This document shows positions 52,502 to 63,862 of a stretch of DNA of 64,000 nucleotides, piece after piece. A program made the position numbers and the translations under genes. The notes below the pieces were generated by a model. That model was not told the DNA's origin. It saw only the letters and a list, made by a program, of their open reading frames with translations, and did no database searches. Each line of letters starts with the position of its first letter. The stretch's first letter is position 1. Source of the DNA: Stomoxys calcitrans (Eukaryota; Arthropoda; Insecta; Diptera; Muscidae). The stretch lies in NCBI RefSeq assembly GCF_963082655.1, contig NC_081553.1, forward strand, positions 44,278,260-44,342,259. Direction: 5' to 3'.

Positions 52502-54842
52502 AATATTTCCTATAAGTGCAGGTCGGTTGGGATTGTAAATAGGCCACATCGGTCCATGTTTTGACAGGCAGCTATGCCATATAAACCAATATGGGATCTT
52601 GACTTCTTGAGCCACTAGAGGGCGCTATTCTTATCCGATTTTAGCTGAAATCCTGCACGAGGTAATTTATTATGTTTTCCAACAATTGTGCTAAGTATTG
52701 TTGAAATCGGATAATAATCTGATATAGCTGTCATATAAACTGATCTGGGGTCTTCATTTCTTGGGCCTATAGAGGGCGCTATTCTTATCCAGTTTGGCTG
52801 AAATTTGGCATGTCGTGTTTTGTTATGATTTCCAATAACTCTGCTAAATATGGTTTAAATCGGTCCATAATAAAGGGTGATTTTTTTGAGGTTAGGATTT
52901 TCATGCATTAGTATTTGACAGATCACGTGGGATTTCAGACATGGTGTCAAAGAGAAAGATGCTCAGTATGCTTTGACATTTCATCATGAATAGACTTACT
53001 AACGAGCAACGCTTGCAAATCATTGAATTTTATTACCAAAATCAGTGTTCGGTTCGAAATGTGTTCAAATTTTGACAAATTTTGTTCAGCGATGAGGCTC
53101 ATTTCTGGTTGAATGGCTACGTAAATAAGCAAAATTGCCGCATTTGGAGTGAAGAGCAACCAGAAGCCGTTCAAGAACTGCCCATGCATCCCGAAAAATG
53201 CACTGTTTGGTGTGGTTTGTACGCTGGTGGAATCATTGGACCGTATTTTTTCAAAGATGCTGTTGGACGCAACGTTACGGTGAATGAACACATTTCGAAC
53301 CGAACACTGACTTTGGTAATAAAATTCAATGATTTGCAAGCGTTGCTCGTTAGTAAGTCTATTCATGATGAAATGTCAAAGCATACTGAGCATCTTTCTC
53401 TTTGACACCATGTCTGAAATCCCACGTGATCTGTCAAATACTAATGCATGAAAATCCTAACCTCAAAAAAATCACCCTTTATATATTGTATATAGCTACC
53501 ATATATATAGCTGCCATATAAACCGATTTTGGGTCTTGACTTCTTGAGCCTCTAGAGGGCGCAATTCTTATCCGATTTAACTGAAATTTTGCGCAGTGTG
53601 TTTTGATATCACTTCCAACAACTGTGCTAAGTTTGGTTCAAATCGGTTTATAACCTGATATAGCTGCCATATAAACCGATCTTGGGTCTTGACCTCTTGA
53701 GCCTCTAGAGGGCACAATTCTCGTCCGATTTGACTGAAATTTTGCACATATTGTTTTGATATTACTTCCAACAACTGTGAGTAGTACGGTTCGAAGCGGT
53801 CCATAACCTGATATAGCTGCCACATAAACCAATCGTGGGTCTTGACTTCTTGAGCATCTATAGTGCGCAATTCTTATCCGATTGGAATGCAATTTCGCAA
53901 GACGTGTTTTGTTATGACATCCAACAAGTCTGCCAAGTATGGTTCAAATCGGTTCATAACCTGATATAGCTGTCATATAAACCGATCTTGGGTCTTGAAT
54001 TCTTGAGCTTCTAGAGGGCGCAATTCTTATCTGATTGGAATGAAATTTTGCACGTCGTGTTTTGTTATGATATCCAATAACTGTGCCAAGTATGGCTCAA
54101 ATCGCTTTATAACCTGATATAGCTGCCACATAAACCGATCGTGGGTCTTGACTTCTTGAGCATCTATAGTGCGCAATTCTTATCCGATTGGAATGCAATT
54201 TCGCAAGACGTGTTTTGTTATGACATCCAACAAGTCTGCCAAGTATGGTTCAAATCGGTTCATAACCTAATATAGCTGCCATATAAACAGATATGGGGAC
54301 TTGATTTCTTGAGCTTCTAGAGGGCGCAATTCCTATCCGATTTGGCTGAAATTTTGCATGACGTATTTTATTCTTACTTTCAACAACTGTGCCAAGTATG
54401 GTTCAAATCGATTAATAACCTGATATTGCTGTCATATAAACCGGTCTGGGATCTTGACTTCTTGAGCCTCTTGAGGTCGATTTGCCTGAAATTTTGTACG
54501 ACGGATCCTCTCATGACCATCAACATATGGGTTTATTATGGTCTGAATCGGTCTATAGCCCGATACAGCTCCCATATAAATCGATCTGTCTAATTTACTT
54601 CTTGAGCCCCCAAAGGGCGCAATTCTTATTCGAATCGGCTGACATTTTACACAGGTCTCCAATTTAATTGTGATGCAATCCGAACCATATTTTAATATCG
54701 CTCTAATAGCAGAGCAAATCTTTTCTTATATCATTTTTTGCCTAAGAAGAGATGACGGGGGAAAAAAAAAAAAGACAAATGCGATCCATGGGGGAGGGTA
54801 TATAAGATTCGGCCCGGCCGAACTTAGCAAGCTTTTACTTGT
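52502..54842 (+). mobile_element. HINE-B without 5' block, split by mariner derivative
   Basis: It starts just inside the element (ATATTTCCTATAAGTGCAGG, then TCGGTTGGGATTGTAAATAG). The array carries TTGGGTCTTGACTTCTTGAG anchors on both sides of the 607-bp insertion (52873-53479). The 3' end is complete: GGAGGGTATATAAGATTCGG, hairpin TTCGGCCCGGCCGAA and AGCAAGCTTTTACTTGTT. Two stretches of the distal array (about 53800-53900 and 54120-54225) are near-identical (CATAAACC.ATCGTGGGTCT, CAATTTCGCAAGACGTG), evidence of local unit duplication. Confidence 0.8.
52873..53479 (+). mobile_element. Tc1/mariner deletion derivative, second 607-bp copy
   Basis: Same length and breakpoints as 23986-24592 but opposite orientation. 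TA flanks are at 52871-52872 and 53480-53481. Inverted repeats 52873-53067 and 53285-53479 contain the transposase start codon region. The centre encodes FSDEAHFWLNGYVNKQNCRI, then GGIIGPYFFKDAVGRNVTVN. The two copies differ at only a few positions, so the deletion derivative itself multiplied. Confidence 0.9.
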
Positions 54843-55878
54843 TACCTCCTTACCTCTTACTCCCTTTTCCCAAAACAATTTCCAAAAAACATTTATGTTT
54901 CATCTCAAAAAAGTTAATTGCAAACAATTTTTCACTTTGACACGCTTGACCACTTAAACCCCACTAAATTTTAAGCCAAATTAAGCTGCAGCAAAATTTC
55001 CATGCTGAAATAAAATTTCAAAGTGGGTGGCAGCAGTTACGTGGAGCAGCGTATGGCAACACCAACATATTGACCACAAGTCAAATGAAGGCAATTTTAA
55101 AATCCATTAAATATTCAATTTAAAATAATTTGGGTAACAGAAACTAAAGTTCACTAAAAACGATCAACTTCAAAGTTGGGTAAGAAAATAAAAACTCTGA
55201 AATGTGATTACCACGACTAAATTGTAACGCCAAAGCCAATGACGCCAATGCCGTAAACACTTGCAGCACCTACTTTCCATCCAGCATCCATCTTATCCAT
55301 CGACAATGGCACATTTTAATAAGTTTAAAAATAGCGCGGCTTTGTTAAAATATTTCACTGCAATTGTTTTGTCAGGGGATTGTGTTCATTTTTTTCGTTT
55401 TGCTGTGTGATGCTTGCCTCCATTTCGTGTGATTTGAATGCCCAGGAGGCATTTGGACCATACCGCCAGCGAGACAGCTCCAAAGTATTTTTTTTGTGTT
55501 GTTTACATTGTCAAATGGCGACAACAACAGAAACCGCCAATGAATGTTTTAACACAAAATCAATGGATTTTAGTTGACTTTTTGATTCTATTTTGCCAGT
55601 CTTTTAGCTTTGGCTTTGTTTTGAGTTGAGTTCCTGTGGCTTTTGAGTTTCCTTCTGCTCTGGCTCTGAAGTGTAAAACAATGCAAATTCCATTGTTGCA
55701 TTAGCATCCGAAGGACTTTGTCAATTGGACATTATTTAAAGTGTGGCAATGAAATTGCATTCCAGGGCTTTTGTTCAAAGTCACTTGAGGAGATTTTCAA
55801 TTATTTCGATATACATATATGTGTGGCAGATGAAACGATGACAATGCAAAAAATTCTTGGAAATCCAGTGGCCAGTTT
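54843..55878. other. Single-copy-looking DNA, no gene supported
   Basis: No family members. Short frames at 55380-55629 overlap in two frames and are not convincing. Confidence 0.4.
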
Positions 55879-55956
55879 GGTATACATCTTTCATCCGATA
55901 TGGGCTTTTAAGCCTGTAGAAACCACCATTTTGGTCGTGTGCCTAATTCGGTCAAG
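55879..55956 (+). mobile_element. HINE-C unit fragment
   Basis: GGTATACATCTTTCATCCGA, TATGGGCTTTTAAGCCTGTA and CCACCATTTTGGTC match part of the HINE-C unit (compare 41470-41530). Less than one unit long. Confidence 0.6.
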
Positions 55957-57024
55957 TTTTAATACCCTCCACCATAGGATAGGGTATACTATTGGGTTGC
56001 CCAAAAAGTAATTGCGGATTTTTCATATAGTCGGCGTTGACAAATTTTTTCACAGCTTGTGACTCTGTAATTGCATTCTTTCTTCTGTCAGTTATCAGCT
56101 GTTACTTTTAGCTTGCTTTAGAAAAAAAGTCTCAAAAAAGTATATTTGATTAAAGTTCATTCTAAGTTTTATTAAAAATGCATTTACTTTCTTTTAAAAA
56201 ATCCGCAATTACTTTTTGGGCAACCCAATAATTTTGTCATTCTGATTGTAACTACTCGAAATATTCGTCTGAGACCCCATAAAGCCAATATATTCTTGAT
56301 CGTCGCGATATTTTATGTCGATCTAGCCATATCCGTCCGTCTGCACATCCGTCTGTATGTCGAAAGCACGCTACCTTTCGAAGGAGTAAAGCTAGCCACT
56401 TGAAATTTTGCACAAACACTTCTTATGTGTAGGTCAGTTGGGATTGTATATGGGCCATAACGGTCCATGTTCTGATATAGCTGCCCTATAAACCGATCTT
56501 GGGTCTTGACTTCTTGAGCCTCTAGAGGGCGCAATTCTTATCCGATTGGAACGAAATTTTGAACGACGTGTATCGCTATGACTTTTAACAACTGGGGCAA
56601 ATAAGGTTCAGATCGGTTCATAACCTGATATAGCTGCCATATAAACCGATCTTGGGTCTTGACTTCTTGAGCCTCTACAGGGCGCAATTCTTATCCGATT
56701 GGAATAAATTTTTGCACGACATATTTTGTTGTGATTTCCAACAACTGTGCCAAGTATGATTAAATCGGTTCATAACCTGATATAGCTGCCATATAAACCG
56801 ATCTTGGGTCTTGACTTCTTGAGCCTCTAGAGGTAGCAATTATTATCCGATTTGTCTGAAATTTTGTACGACGGATCCTTTTATAACCATCAACATACGT
56901 GTTTATTATGGTCTGCATCGGTCTTTAGCCTGGTACAGCTCAATTCTTATTCGAATTGGCTGACATTTTACACAGGTCTCCAATATATAATTGCGGCCCG
57001 AACGGGACCATATCTGGATATCGC
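55957..57024 (+). mobile_element. HINE-B 5' part, split by MITE-M
   Basis: The head TTTTAATACCCTCCACCATA runs to GGGTATACTA, where MITE-M (55992-56228) interrupts, and resumes ATTTTGTCATTCTGATTGTA. The core is CCCCATAAAGCCAATATATT then CTTGATCGTCGCGATATTTT. Array of about four units (TTGGGTCTTGACTTCTTGAG). The 3' end is lost at a SINE near 57025. Confidence 0.8.
55992..56228 (-). mobile_element. MITE-M copy 5, nested in HINE-B head
   Basis: 237 bp, TTGGGTTGCCCAAAAAGTAA to GGGCAACCCAA, TA at 55990-55991 and 56229-56230. Removing it with one TA restores the normal HINE-B head order (GGGTATACTA-ATTTTGTCATT). Confidence 0.95.
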
Positions 57025-57250
57025 TCAATGAAAAGGGGCCTCCTTTTTAAAGCCGAGTCCGAACGGCGTGCCGAAGTGCGACACCTCTTTGAAGATAAAT
57101 TTTTACATGACACAATACCTCACAAATGTTGCCAGCATTAGGAAGGGAAAACCAACGCTGAAAATTTTTTTCTAATGGTCTAGCCAGGATTCGAACCCAG
57201 GCGTTTAGCGTCATGGGCGCACATGCTTACCTCTGCTCTAGGGTGGCCTC
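57025..57250 (-). mobile_element. SINE, 3' part missing
   Basis: The minus-strand head is at 57250 (GAGGCCACCCTAGAGCAGAG, B-box GGTTCGAATCCTGGC). The body follows: CAGCGTTGGTTTTCCC, GCACTTCGGCACGCCGTTC, GGAGGCCCC. It ends near TCATTGAG at 57025, so the last about 70 bases are absent. Confidence 0.8.
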
Positions 57251-57261
57251 CAATCTTCTTA

Positions 57262-57372
57262 TTTGTCGGTTGGTTTGTTTGTTCCGTATAGACTCAAAAA
57301 CGGCTGTACCGATTACCTAGAAATTTTCACAGATTGTGCAGGTTGGTCTGGAAGGACCCTCCCCCTATATAA
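57262..57372 (+). mobile_element. Helitron-D head fragment
   Basis: TTGTCGGTTGGTTTGTTTGT, CCGTATAGACTCAAAAACGG, then TGTACCGATTACCTAGAAAT and CAGATTGTGCAGGTTGGTCT. It matches the Helitron-D 5' region only. A HINE-A starts at its end. Confidence 0.7.
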
Positions 57373-58834
57373 TTTTTATACCCACCACCGAAGGATGGGG
57401 GTATATTCATTTTGTCATTCCGTTTGCAACACATCGAAATATCCATTTCCGACCCTATAAAGTATATATATTCTTGATCAGCGTAAAAATCTAAGACGAT
57501 CTAGCCATGTCCGTCCGTCTGTCCGTCTGTCTGTTGAAATCACGCTACAGTCTTTAAAAATAGAGATATTGAGCTGAAATTTTGCACAGATTCTTTTTTT
57601 GTCCATAAGCAGGTTAAGTTCGAAGATGGGCTTTATCGGACTATATCTTGATATAGCCCCCATATAGACGGATCCGCCGATTAAGGGTCTTAGGCCCATA
57701 AAAGCCACATTTATTATCCGATTTTGAAATTTGGGACAGTGAGTTGTGTTAAGCCCTTCGACATCCTTTGTCAATTTGGCCCAGATCGGTCCAGATTTGG
57801 ATATAGCTGCCATATAGACCGATCCTCCGATTTAGGGTCTAATACCCATAAAAGCCACATTTATTATTATTCAATTTCGTTGGAATTTGGGACAGTGAGT
57901 TGTCTTAGGCCCTTCGACTTCCTTCGTTAAATTGGCCCAGATCGGTTCAGATTTGGATATAGCTGCCATATAGGCTGATCCTCCGGTTATGGGTCTTAGG
58001 CACACAAAAGCCACATTCATTATCCAATTTTGATGAAATTCGGGACAGTGAATTGTGTTAAGTCCATCGAGATCCTTCGTTAATTTGGCTTAGATCGGTC
58101 CAGATTTGGATATTGCTGCCATATAGATCGATCCTCCGATTTATGGTGTAAGACTCATAAAAGCCACATTCACCGATTTTGCTGAAATTTGGGACAGTGA
58201 GTTGTGTTAGGCCCTTTGACATATTTCTTCAATTTGGTCCAGATCGGTTCAGATTTAGATATAGCTGCCATATGGACCGATTTCTTGATATATGGTTTTG
58301 GGCCCATAAAATGCTCATTTATTGTCCGATGTCGCCGAAATTGTCCGATGTCGCTGAAATTTGAGACGGTGAGTTTGGTTAGGCTCTTCGACGCCCTTCT
58401 TCAAATTTGTCCAGATCGGTCCAGATTTGCATATAGCTGCCATATAGACCGATCTCTCGATTTAAGGTTTAGGGCCCATAAAAGAGGCATTTATTGTCCG
58501 ATTTCGTCGAAATTTGGGCTTTTCGACATGTTTATGCAACTTGGCCCAAATCGGTCCAGATTTCGATATAGCTGCCATGTAGACCGATATCTCGATTAAA
58601 AGTCTTGGCCCCATAAAAGGCGCATTTATAATCCGATTTCACTGAAATTTGATACAGCGACTTATGTTCGGCTTTTCGACATCCGTGTCGTATATAGTTC
58701 AGATCGGTATGAGGTATATGAGTATAAGGTATGAAATTTTCACCGAATTTTGATGAAAGGTGGTTTACATATATACGCGAGGTGGTGGGTATCCAAAGTT
58801 CGGCCCGGCCGAACTTAACGCCTTTTTATTTGTT
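57373..58834 (+). mobile_element. HINE-A, complete copy
   Basis: Consensus-like head TTTTTATACCCACCACCGAA, core GACCCTATAAAGTATATATA, TTCTTGATCAGCG, GTCCGTCTGTCCGTCTG, CACGCTACAG. The array has about eight units with several internal deletions (for example two joined half-units near 58325). It ends GAGGTGGTGGGTATCCAAAG, perfect hairpin TTCGGCCCGGCCGAA and CGCCTTTTTATTTGTT. The open frames on it are repeat translations. Confidence 0.85.
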
Positions 58835-60074
58835 AGATATCGGGTGGAGGCGGACCCTTCCCCTTACCCTAAAAACGCCACCCATATCCGAAAGTGGTCC
58901 GATGGGCACAAAAAAGGTATCAAATGAAAGGTATTGGAGACCAAAAAACGAATATGGTACTAAAATTTGGGTCCAAGTATCCAGCGGGCCCCCTCCCCAA
59001 CCTCAAAACTTCTCTAAACAGATATATTCCAAGTTCATGTCAATATGGGACTCAAATGAAAAGTATTCGGCAGTAGATTACAAATATGGCCTAAAACATT
59101 TGGTCCTAGTAATGGAAGGCCGCCCACCTCTAAATACCACCAAATGGGCATATTAGCCGACCATGGCTATATGGAACTCTAATGAAAGGTATTAGGGAGT
59201 AGATTACGAATATGACATTAAATTTGCGTTCAAGTCTAGGTGGCGCTTTTCCTCCTAAAGATACCTCAAATGAGTTATTTGACCCATTATGACAATATGG
59301 GACTCAACTGAAAGGTATTTGAGAGTAGAAAACGAATTTGATATCAAACTTTGGTGTCAAGTGTTTTGGGGTACGCTCTAAAGCACTCCCTAAACTGAAG
59401 TTCATTTCCTTTGGGAATAAAAAACGAATTTGATATTTATTTTCAATGCAAAATGCCGGTGGCCGCTCCAGCCCCAATACACAATCTAAGCGATTCATAT
59501 TTACCGGCCATGACAGTATGGGGCTCACATTAAAGGGATTATGAAATGCAGCAAGAATTTGATTCCCATATTTAAGTCGAAATGGCTGAGGTGCTATCCC
59601 TCCCCTAATGAGAACTTTACCCTAAGAAAGAACATTGAAACCAGGTGCCAACCATTAATGAGTGCTTTCCGATTCGAAGTTTAAAATCAATGCAAATGCA
59701 AATTTTGCCCATGAACATTCCATTAAGGAGCAGGGGCAAACTTCTCACATATCAATGAGTGCAGTCCGATTCAAGTTTTTAAGCTCAATGATAAGGGGCC
59801 TCCTTTTTATAGCCGAGTCCGAACGGCGTGCCGCAATGCGACACCTCTTTGGGGAAAATTTTTTAAATGACCATGCATGGCATTGTAACTCGCAAATGTC
59901 GCGATCATTAAGAGGGTATAAACACTGCTTTGTCCGATGTTCTCGCCAGGATTCGAATGCGTTCAGCGTCAAAGACTACAAATTCGATATCCGCATTCAG
60001 GGCGAAGTGTCAATACCCTCACAAAATATTAGAGAGTTAAAGAAGGCGCAGTGAAGCGGGCCCTGTTCAGCTAG
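58835..60074 (+). mobile_element. Helitron-D copy 3 carrying a SINE; CTAG end present
   Basis: It begins inside the element (AGATATCGGGTGGAGGCGGA), its 5' end cut by HINE-A. Units (GGGACTCAAATGAAAAGTAT; GGTATTAGGGAGTAGATTAC) lead to CTCCCCTAATGAGAACTTTA, then a SINE in reverse (about 59655-59985). The terminal segment follows: TTAGAGAGTTAAAGAAGGCG, CAGTGAAGCGGGCCCTGTTC, AGCTAG at 60069-60074, followed by T. CTAG^T is the canonical Helitron 3' boundary, and the GC-rich AGCGGGCCCTGTTCAGCT can form the subterminal hairpin. Confidence 0.7.
59655..59985 (-). mobile_element. SINE carried inside Helitron-D copy 3
   Basis: The minus-strand body is clear: GAGGTGTCGCATTGCGGCAC, GCCGTTCGGACTCGGC, GGGCAAAATTTGCATTTGCA. 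The tRNA-like head is eroded; only CGCATTCGAATCCTGGCGAG of the B-box region is intact. It sits at the same place in Helitron-D copy 4. Confidence 0.8.
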
Positions 60075-60240
60075 TTGTTCTATTTTGCCCATCTACGAAC
60101 GAAAATAATCCATGTTTCAGCTCAATATTTATATTTTTCAATACTGTAGCGTGATTTCGACAGACAGACGGGCGGACGATATTTCGAGGTGTTGCAAACG
60201 GAATTACAAAACGAATATACCGCCTTGTTCGATAGAGGTT
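60075..60240 (-). mobile_element. HINE-A 5' block with internal deletion
   Basis: Reverse complement: GGTATATTCGTTTTGTAATT, CCGTTTGCAACACCTCGAAA, then directly GTCCGCCCGTCTGTCTG, AAATCACGCTACAGTATT. The core between the head and the GTCY run is missing, and the terminal bases are eroded. Confidence 0.65.
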
Positions 60241-61408
60241 TTTAATATTCCTATCTCTACTATATAATCGCTTGAAACTCTCCCAAGACTTTTGCATATT
60301 TCCCATGAAACTTCATTTCGATTTCATTGGCAGTTGATAAACACCTTCACTTTTGGGATACCTTAAAAGTGGAGGCCAATAATAAAAACGTCATTATTCC
60401 ATTAATTGACTTAATTACTACACGCCAAGTTGCTGTCCAGGTCCTATCATCGCCTAGAGAAATATGCGATCGTTGTTATCAGCGGAATGATATCAAATTT
60501 GTTCAAATATTTCGTTCGTTTATTCATTCCGCAAATCGGCAATCGGCCTTTTTTGGGCTGTTTGGCCCGGCATTTGTTCGGCTTCATTTCAATTTGCGAT
60601 AAAGCATTTTTTTCGAATCTCAATGGATTTTTTTTGTGTGACTTCTTGTTGTCGTTCGAAATGGGTTTGTGTTTTGTATGTCCTCCTTAACGATGTTGTT
60701 GTTGTTGTTTTTTCATATGGCACTCCAATGTCTTTTGGTGTTGCAAATGCTGTCTGCATTCGTTTTCTGTATGGCTATGAAAGCACCTCACTTAAATAGG
60801 CGCCCATATTGATGGGAGTGATTAGATAAACATTTAAAGAAAACTTCAGTTAACGCCAAAAATAAAGGCGCAAAAAAAAACAAAATCCAAAACAAGGCAA
60901 ACTCGAAATAAAAATGCGAAACGATGCATTCATTCATTCGCATGTATTAAAAGAAACTGGCCAAAATCAACTTTGAGCCTTCTTTTTTCCCATTTGGTGG
61001 CTTCTATCATTGGTTGAGGAGGAGGCAAAAAACAAGAAATCAACGATAACAAGATGTGGACGCATATACCCGTAGCAAAATGACATGTAGTGGAACTTTA
61101 GGCGGTTAGGTGATCTGCGACACACGCACAAAACAAAACTGGAGAGGCTTAGGATCGGTGTCCAACACTTAGGACGCATCTATGTAGGTATCAGGCATGG
61201 AGAGAAAATCTGTGGACATTTGTATGGGCGGTCTAATGATTGGAGTATAGTTTGAAGAAAGGCAAAATTATAAGGAATATGGTAAAGTTTCAACTTTCGA
61301 AGGAAAGTTGATTTTATAACACAAGCAGACTATTTTGACGCATAGTAACAGCAGTATTACTACTCAAATAGCCTGAATTCGTTAACATTTCCTAGGAACA
61401 TTATCTAT
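60241..61408. other. Single-copy spacer between inverted Helitron-D copies
   Basis: No repeat family. Frames at 60327-60690 overlap in two frames and show no motif. A GTT run is near 60693. Confidence 0.4.
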
Positions 61409-61504
61409 CTAGCCGAACCGGGCCCGCTCCGCAGCGCCTTCTTTAACTCTCTAATATCTTTTTTGGGTGGGGCCACTTCGCTCTGAATGCGGATATGGAA
61501 TTCG

Positions 61505-61775
61505 TGCCATTGTAGCCTATGACTCAGGACGCGTTCGAATCCTGGCGAAAATATCGGACAAAACGATGTTTATCCCCTCTTAATGTTGGCGACATTTACG
61601 AGGTACAATGCCATGCATGGTCATGTAAAAAATTTTCCCCAAAGAGGTTTCGCACTGCGGGACGCCATTCGGACTCGGCTATAAAAAAAGTCCCTTATCA
61701 TTGAGTTTAAACTTGAATCGAAAAGCACTCATTGATGTGTGAGAATTTGTCCCTTCTCGAATCCTGGTGGTAATG
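61505..61775 (+). mobile_element. SINE carried inside Helitron-D copy 4
   Basis: TGCCATTGTAGCCTATGACT, B-box GCGTTCGAATCCTGGCG, GTTTATCCCCTCTTAATGTT, GTACAATGCCATGCATGG, CGGGACGCCATTCGGACTCG and TCATTGAGTTTAAACTTGAA. The middle of the tRNA-like head is deleted, as in copy 3. Both also share an extra ATGCATGG in the CATG region, showing common descent. Confidence 0.8.
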
Positions 61776-62294
61776 TTATTCCTTAGGGTAATGTTCTCAT
61801 TAGGGGAGGGATGGCACCTCAGTCATTTTGACTCAAGTATGGAAATCAAATTCGTGCTGCACTTCCTAATCCCTTTAATTTGAGCCCCATATTGCCATGG
61901 CCGGTAAATACAAACCGTTTGGAGGAGGTTTGGAGTGTGTTTTGGGGCTGGGGCGGCCACCGGCACTTTGCACCGACAATAGATATCAAATTCGCTCTTT
62001 ATTCCCAATGGAAACTAAGTTCAGTTTAGGAGGTGCTTTTGGACGTACCCCAAAACACTTGCACTCAAAATAGGATATCAAATTCGATTTCTACTCTCAA
62101 ATATCTTTCATTTGAGTCCCATATTGTCATAATGAGTCAAATAACTCATATGTCGTATCTTTAGGAGGAAAAATGCCACCTAGACTTGAACGCAAATTGT
62201 AATGCCATATTCGAAATCTACTCCCTTATACCTTTCATTTGAGTCCCATATAGCCAAGGTCGACTAATATACCCATTTGGGGGTATTTGGAGGG

Positions 62295-62372
62295 TGGGCG
62301 ATCTCCCATTACTTGGGAGGGTGGGCGATCTCCCATTACTATGGCATAAAACTTATTAAAGTTTTATGCCAT
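62295..62372. repeat. 27-bp tandem duplication next to 14-bp perfect palindrome
   Basis: TGGGCGATCTCCCATTACT occurs at 62295 and 62322. Directly after, ATGGCATAAAACTT (62341-62354), ATTA, then AAGTTTTATGCCAT (62359-62372) form a perfect hairpin. The matching place in copy 3 has neither. Confidence 0.85.
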
Positions 62373-63627
62373 ATTTGTTATCTACTGCTTTTCATTGCTT
62401 TTCATTTGAGTCCCAGATTGACATGAACTTCGAATATATCTATTTAAAGGGGTTTTGGGTTGGGGCTCCGCTGGGTACTTGGGCCCAAATTTTAATACCA
62501 TATTCGTTTTCTGGCCTCCAATACCTTTTCCTTCCAGTGTAGGTTTACAATCTATGAAAATTTTAAGGAAATCGGTTCACCCAAGCATCATATAGTCATA
62601 AGGGGCCCAAAGGCGTTTTGACGGGGTGGTGTGACCCCCTATACTTCGATTTGATTTTGTATGCCAGATTCGAAATCTACTGCCGATTACCTTTCATTTG
62701 AGGCCTGTATTGAAATGAGACTCTAATATATCTGTTTGGGGGAGTTTTGGGGTTGGGGAGGCCCGATGGGATCTTAATTTCAAATTTTAATACCATATTC
62801 GTATTCTACTCTCCAATACCTTTCTTTTGATACCCATATTGTCCCTATGGGTCCACTTTTAATTTATTTATTTGTGTTTTTGGAACGAGGGGGAGGGTCC
62901 GTTCCCCTTCCGAAAAATACCGGAAAATCATATAGCCTATGTTTCCATCCAGACCAACCTACACAATATGCGAAAATTTCGAAAAAATCGGTTCAGCCGT
63001 TTTTTAGTCTATACGAAACAAAAAAACCTAGTCCCATATTGAGCGTTTTTGTGGGGGTAGGGTAACCCCCTTTACTTCGACATGAGTTTGTATGCCAGAT
63101 TAGTTATCTACTGCCGCATACTTTTCATTTTATAGCCATATTGTCTTTATCGGTCCACTTTTGATTTTGTGTGGTGTTTTTGGGGTAACGGTGGAGGGTC
63201 CGCCCCTTCCGTTATCAATAAATTATAAGGCCTATGTCTACTTTCTGACCAAATTCGCTATCTACTCCCGAATACCTTTCATTTGAGTCCCATAATGTCA
63301 TCACCGTCAAATAAACCTATTTTAAGGGGTTTTGGAGCTGGGGCGGCCCCCCAGATACTTGGACCCAACTTTTATTATGAAATTCGTACTCTACTCTTCA
63401 ATACCTTTCATTTGAATCCCATATTGTCCCGATCGGTCCATTATTATTTTTGGGTAGTACTTTTGGGGTAAGGGGGAGAGTCCGCCCCCTCCTAATATCA
63501 AAAAATTATATAGCCTATGTTTGCTTCCACACAATCTGTGAAAATTTCAAGGTAATTGGTTCAGCCGTTTTGGAGTCTATACGAAACAAACACAAATTGA
63601 ATTTTCTATAATAAATTTGAAAATATA

Positions 63628-63862
63628 TTGGGTTGCCCAAAAAGTAATTGGGGATTTTTTAAAAGAAAGTAAATGCATTTTTAATAAAACTTAGAATGAA
63701 CTTTAATCAAATATACTTTTTTTACACTTTTTTTCTAAAGCAAGCTAAAAGTAACAGCTGATAACTGACAGAAGAAAGAATGCAATTACAGAGTCACAAG
63801 CTGTGAAAAAATTTGTCAACGCCGACTATATGAAAAATCCGCAATTACTTTTTGGGCAACCA
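63628..63862 (+). mobile_element. MITE-M copy 6
   Basis: TTGGGTTGCCCAAAAAGTAA at the left, with TA at 63626-63627. The right end is CAATTACTTTTTGGGCAACC then ATA, having lost the last CAA of the terminal repeat. Confidence 0.9.

Larger units (their letters stand above)
61409..63613 (-). mobile_element. Helitron-D copy 4 carrying a SINE, nearly complete
   Basis: Minus orientation. The 5' end is near 63613 (GAAAATTCAATTTGTGTTTG, TTTCGTATAGACTCCAAAAC, GGCTGAACCAATTACC). The array of about 131-bp units contains extra head-like segments (62930-63030 and about 62540-62600). A SINE (61505-61775) lies near the 3' end, and the terminus (AGAGAGTTAAAGAAGGCGCT, GCGGAGCGGGCCCGGTTCGG, CTAG) is at 61409. 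The initial TC is not preserved. It is collinear with copy 3 in inverted orientation. Confidence 0.7.
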
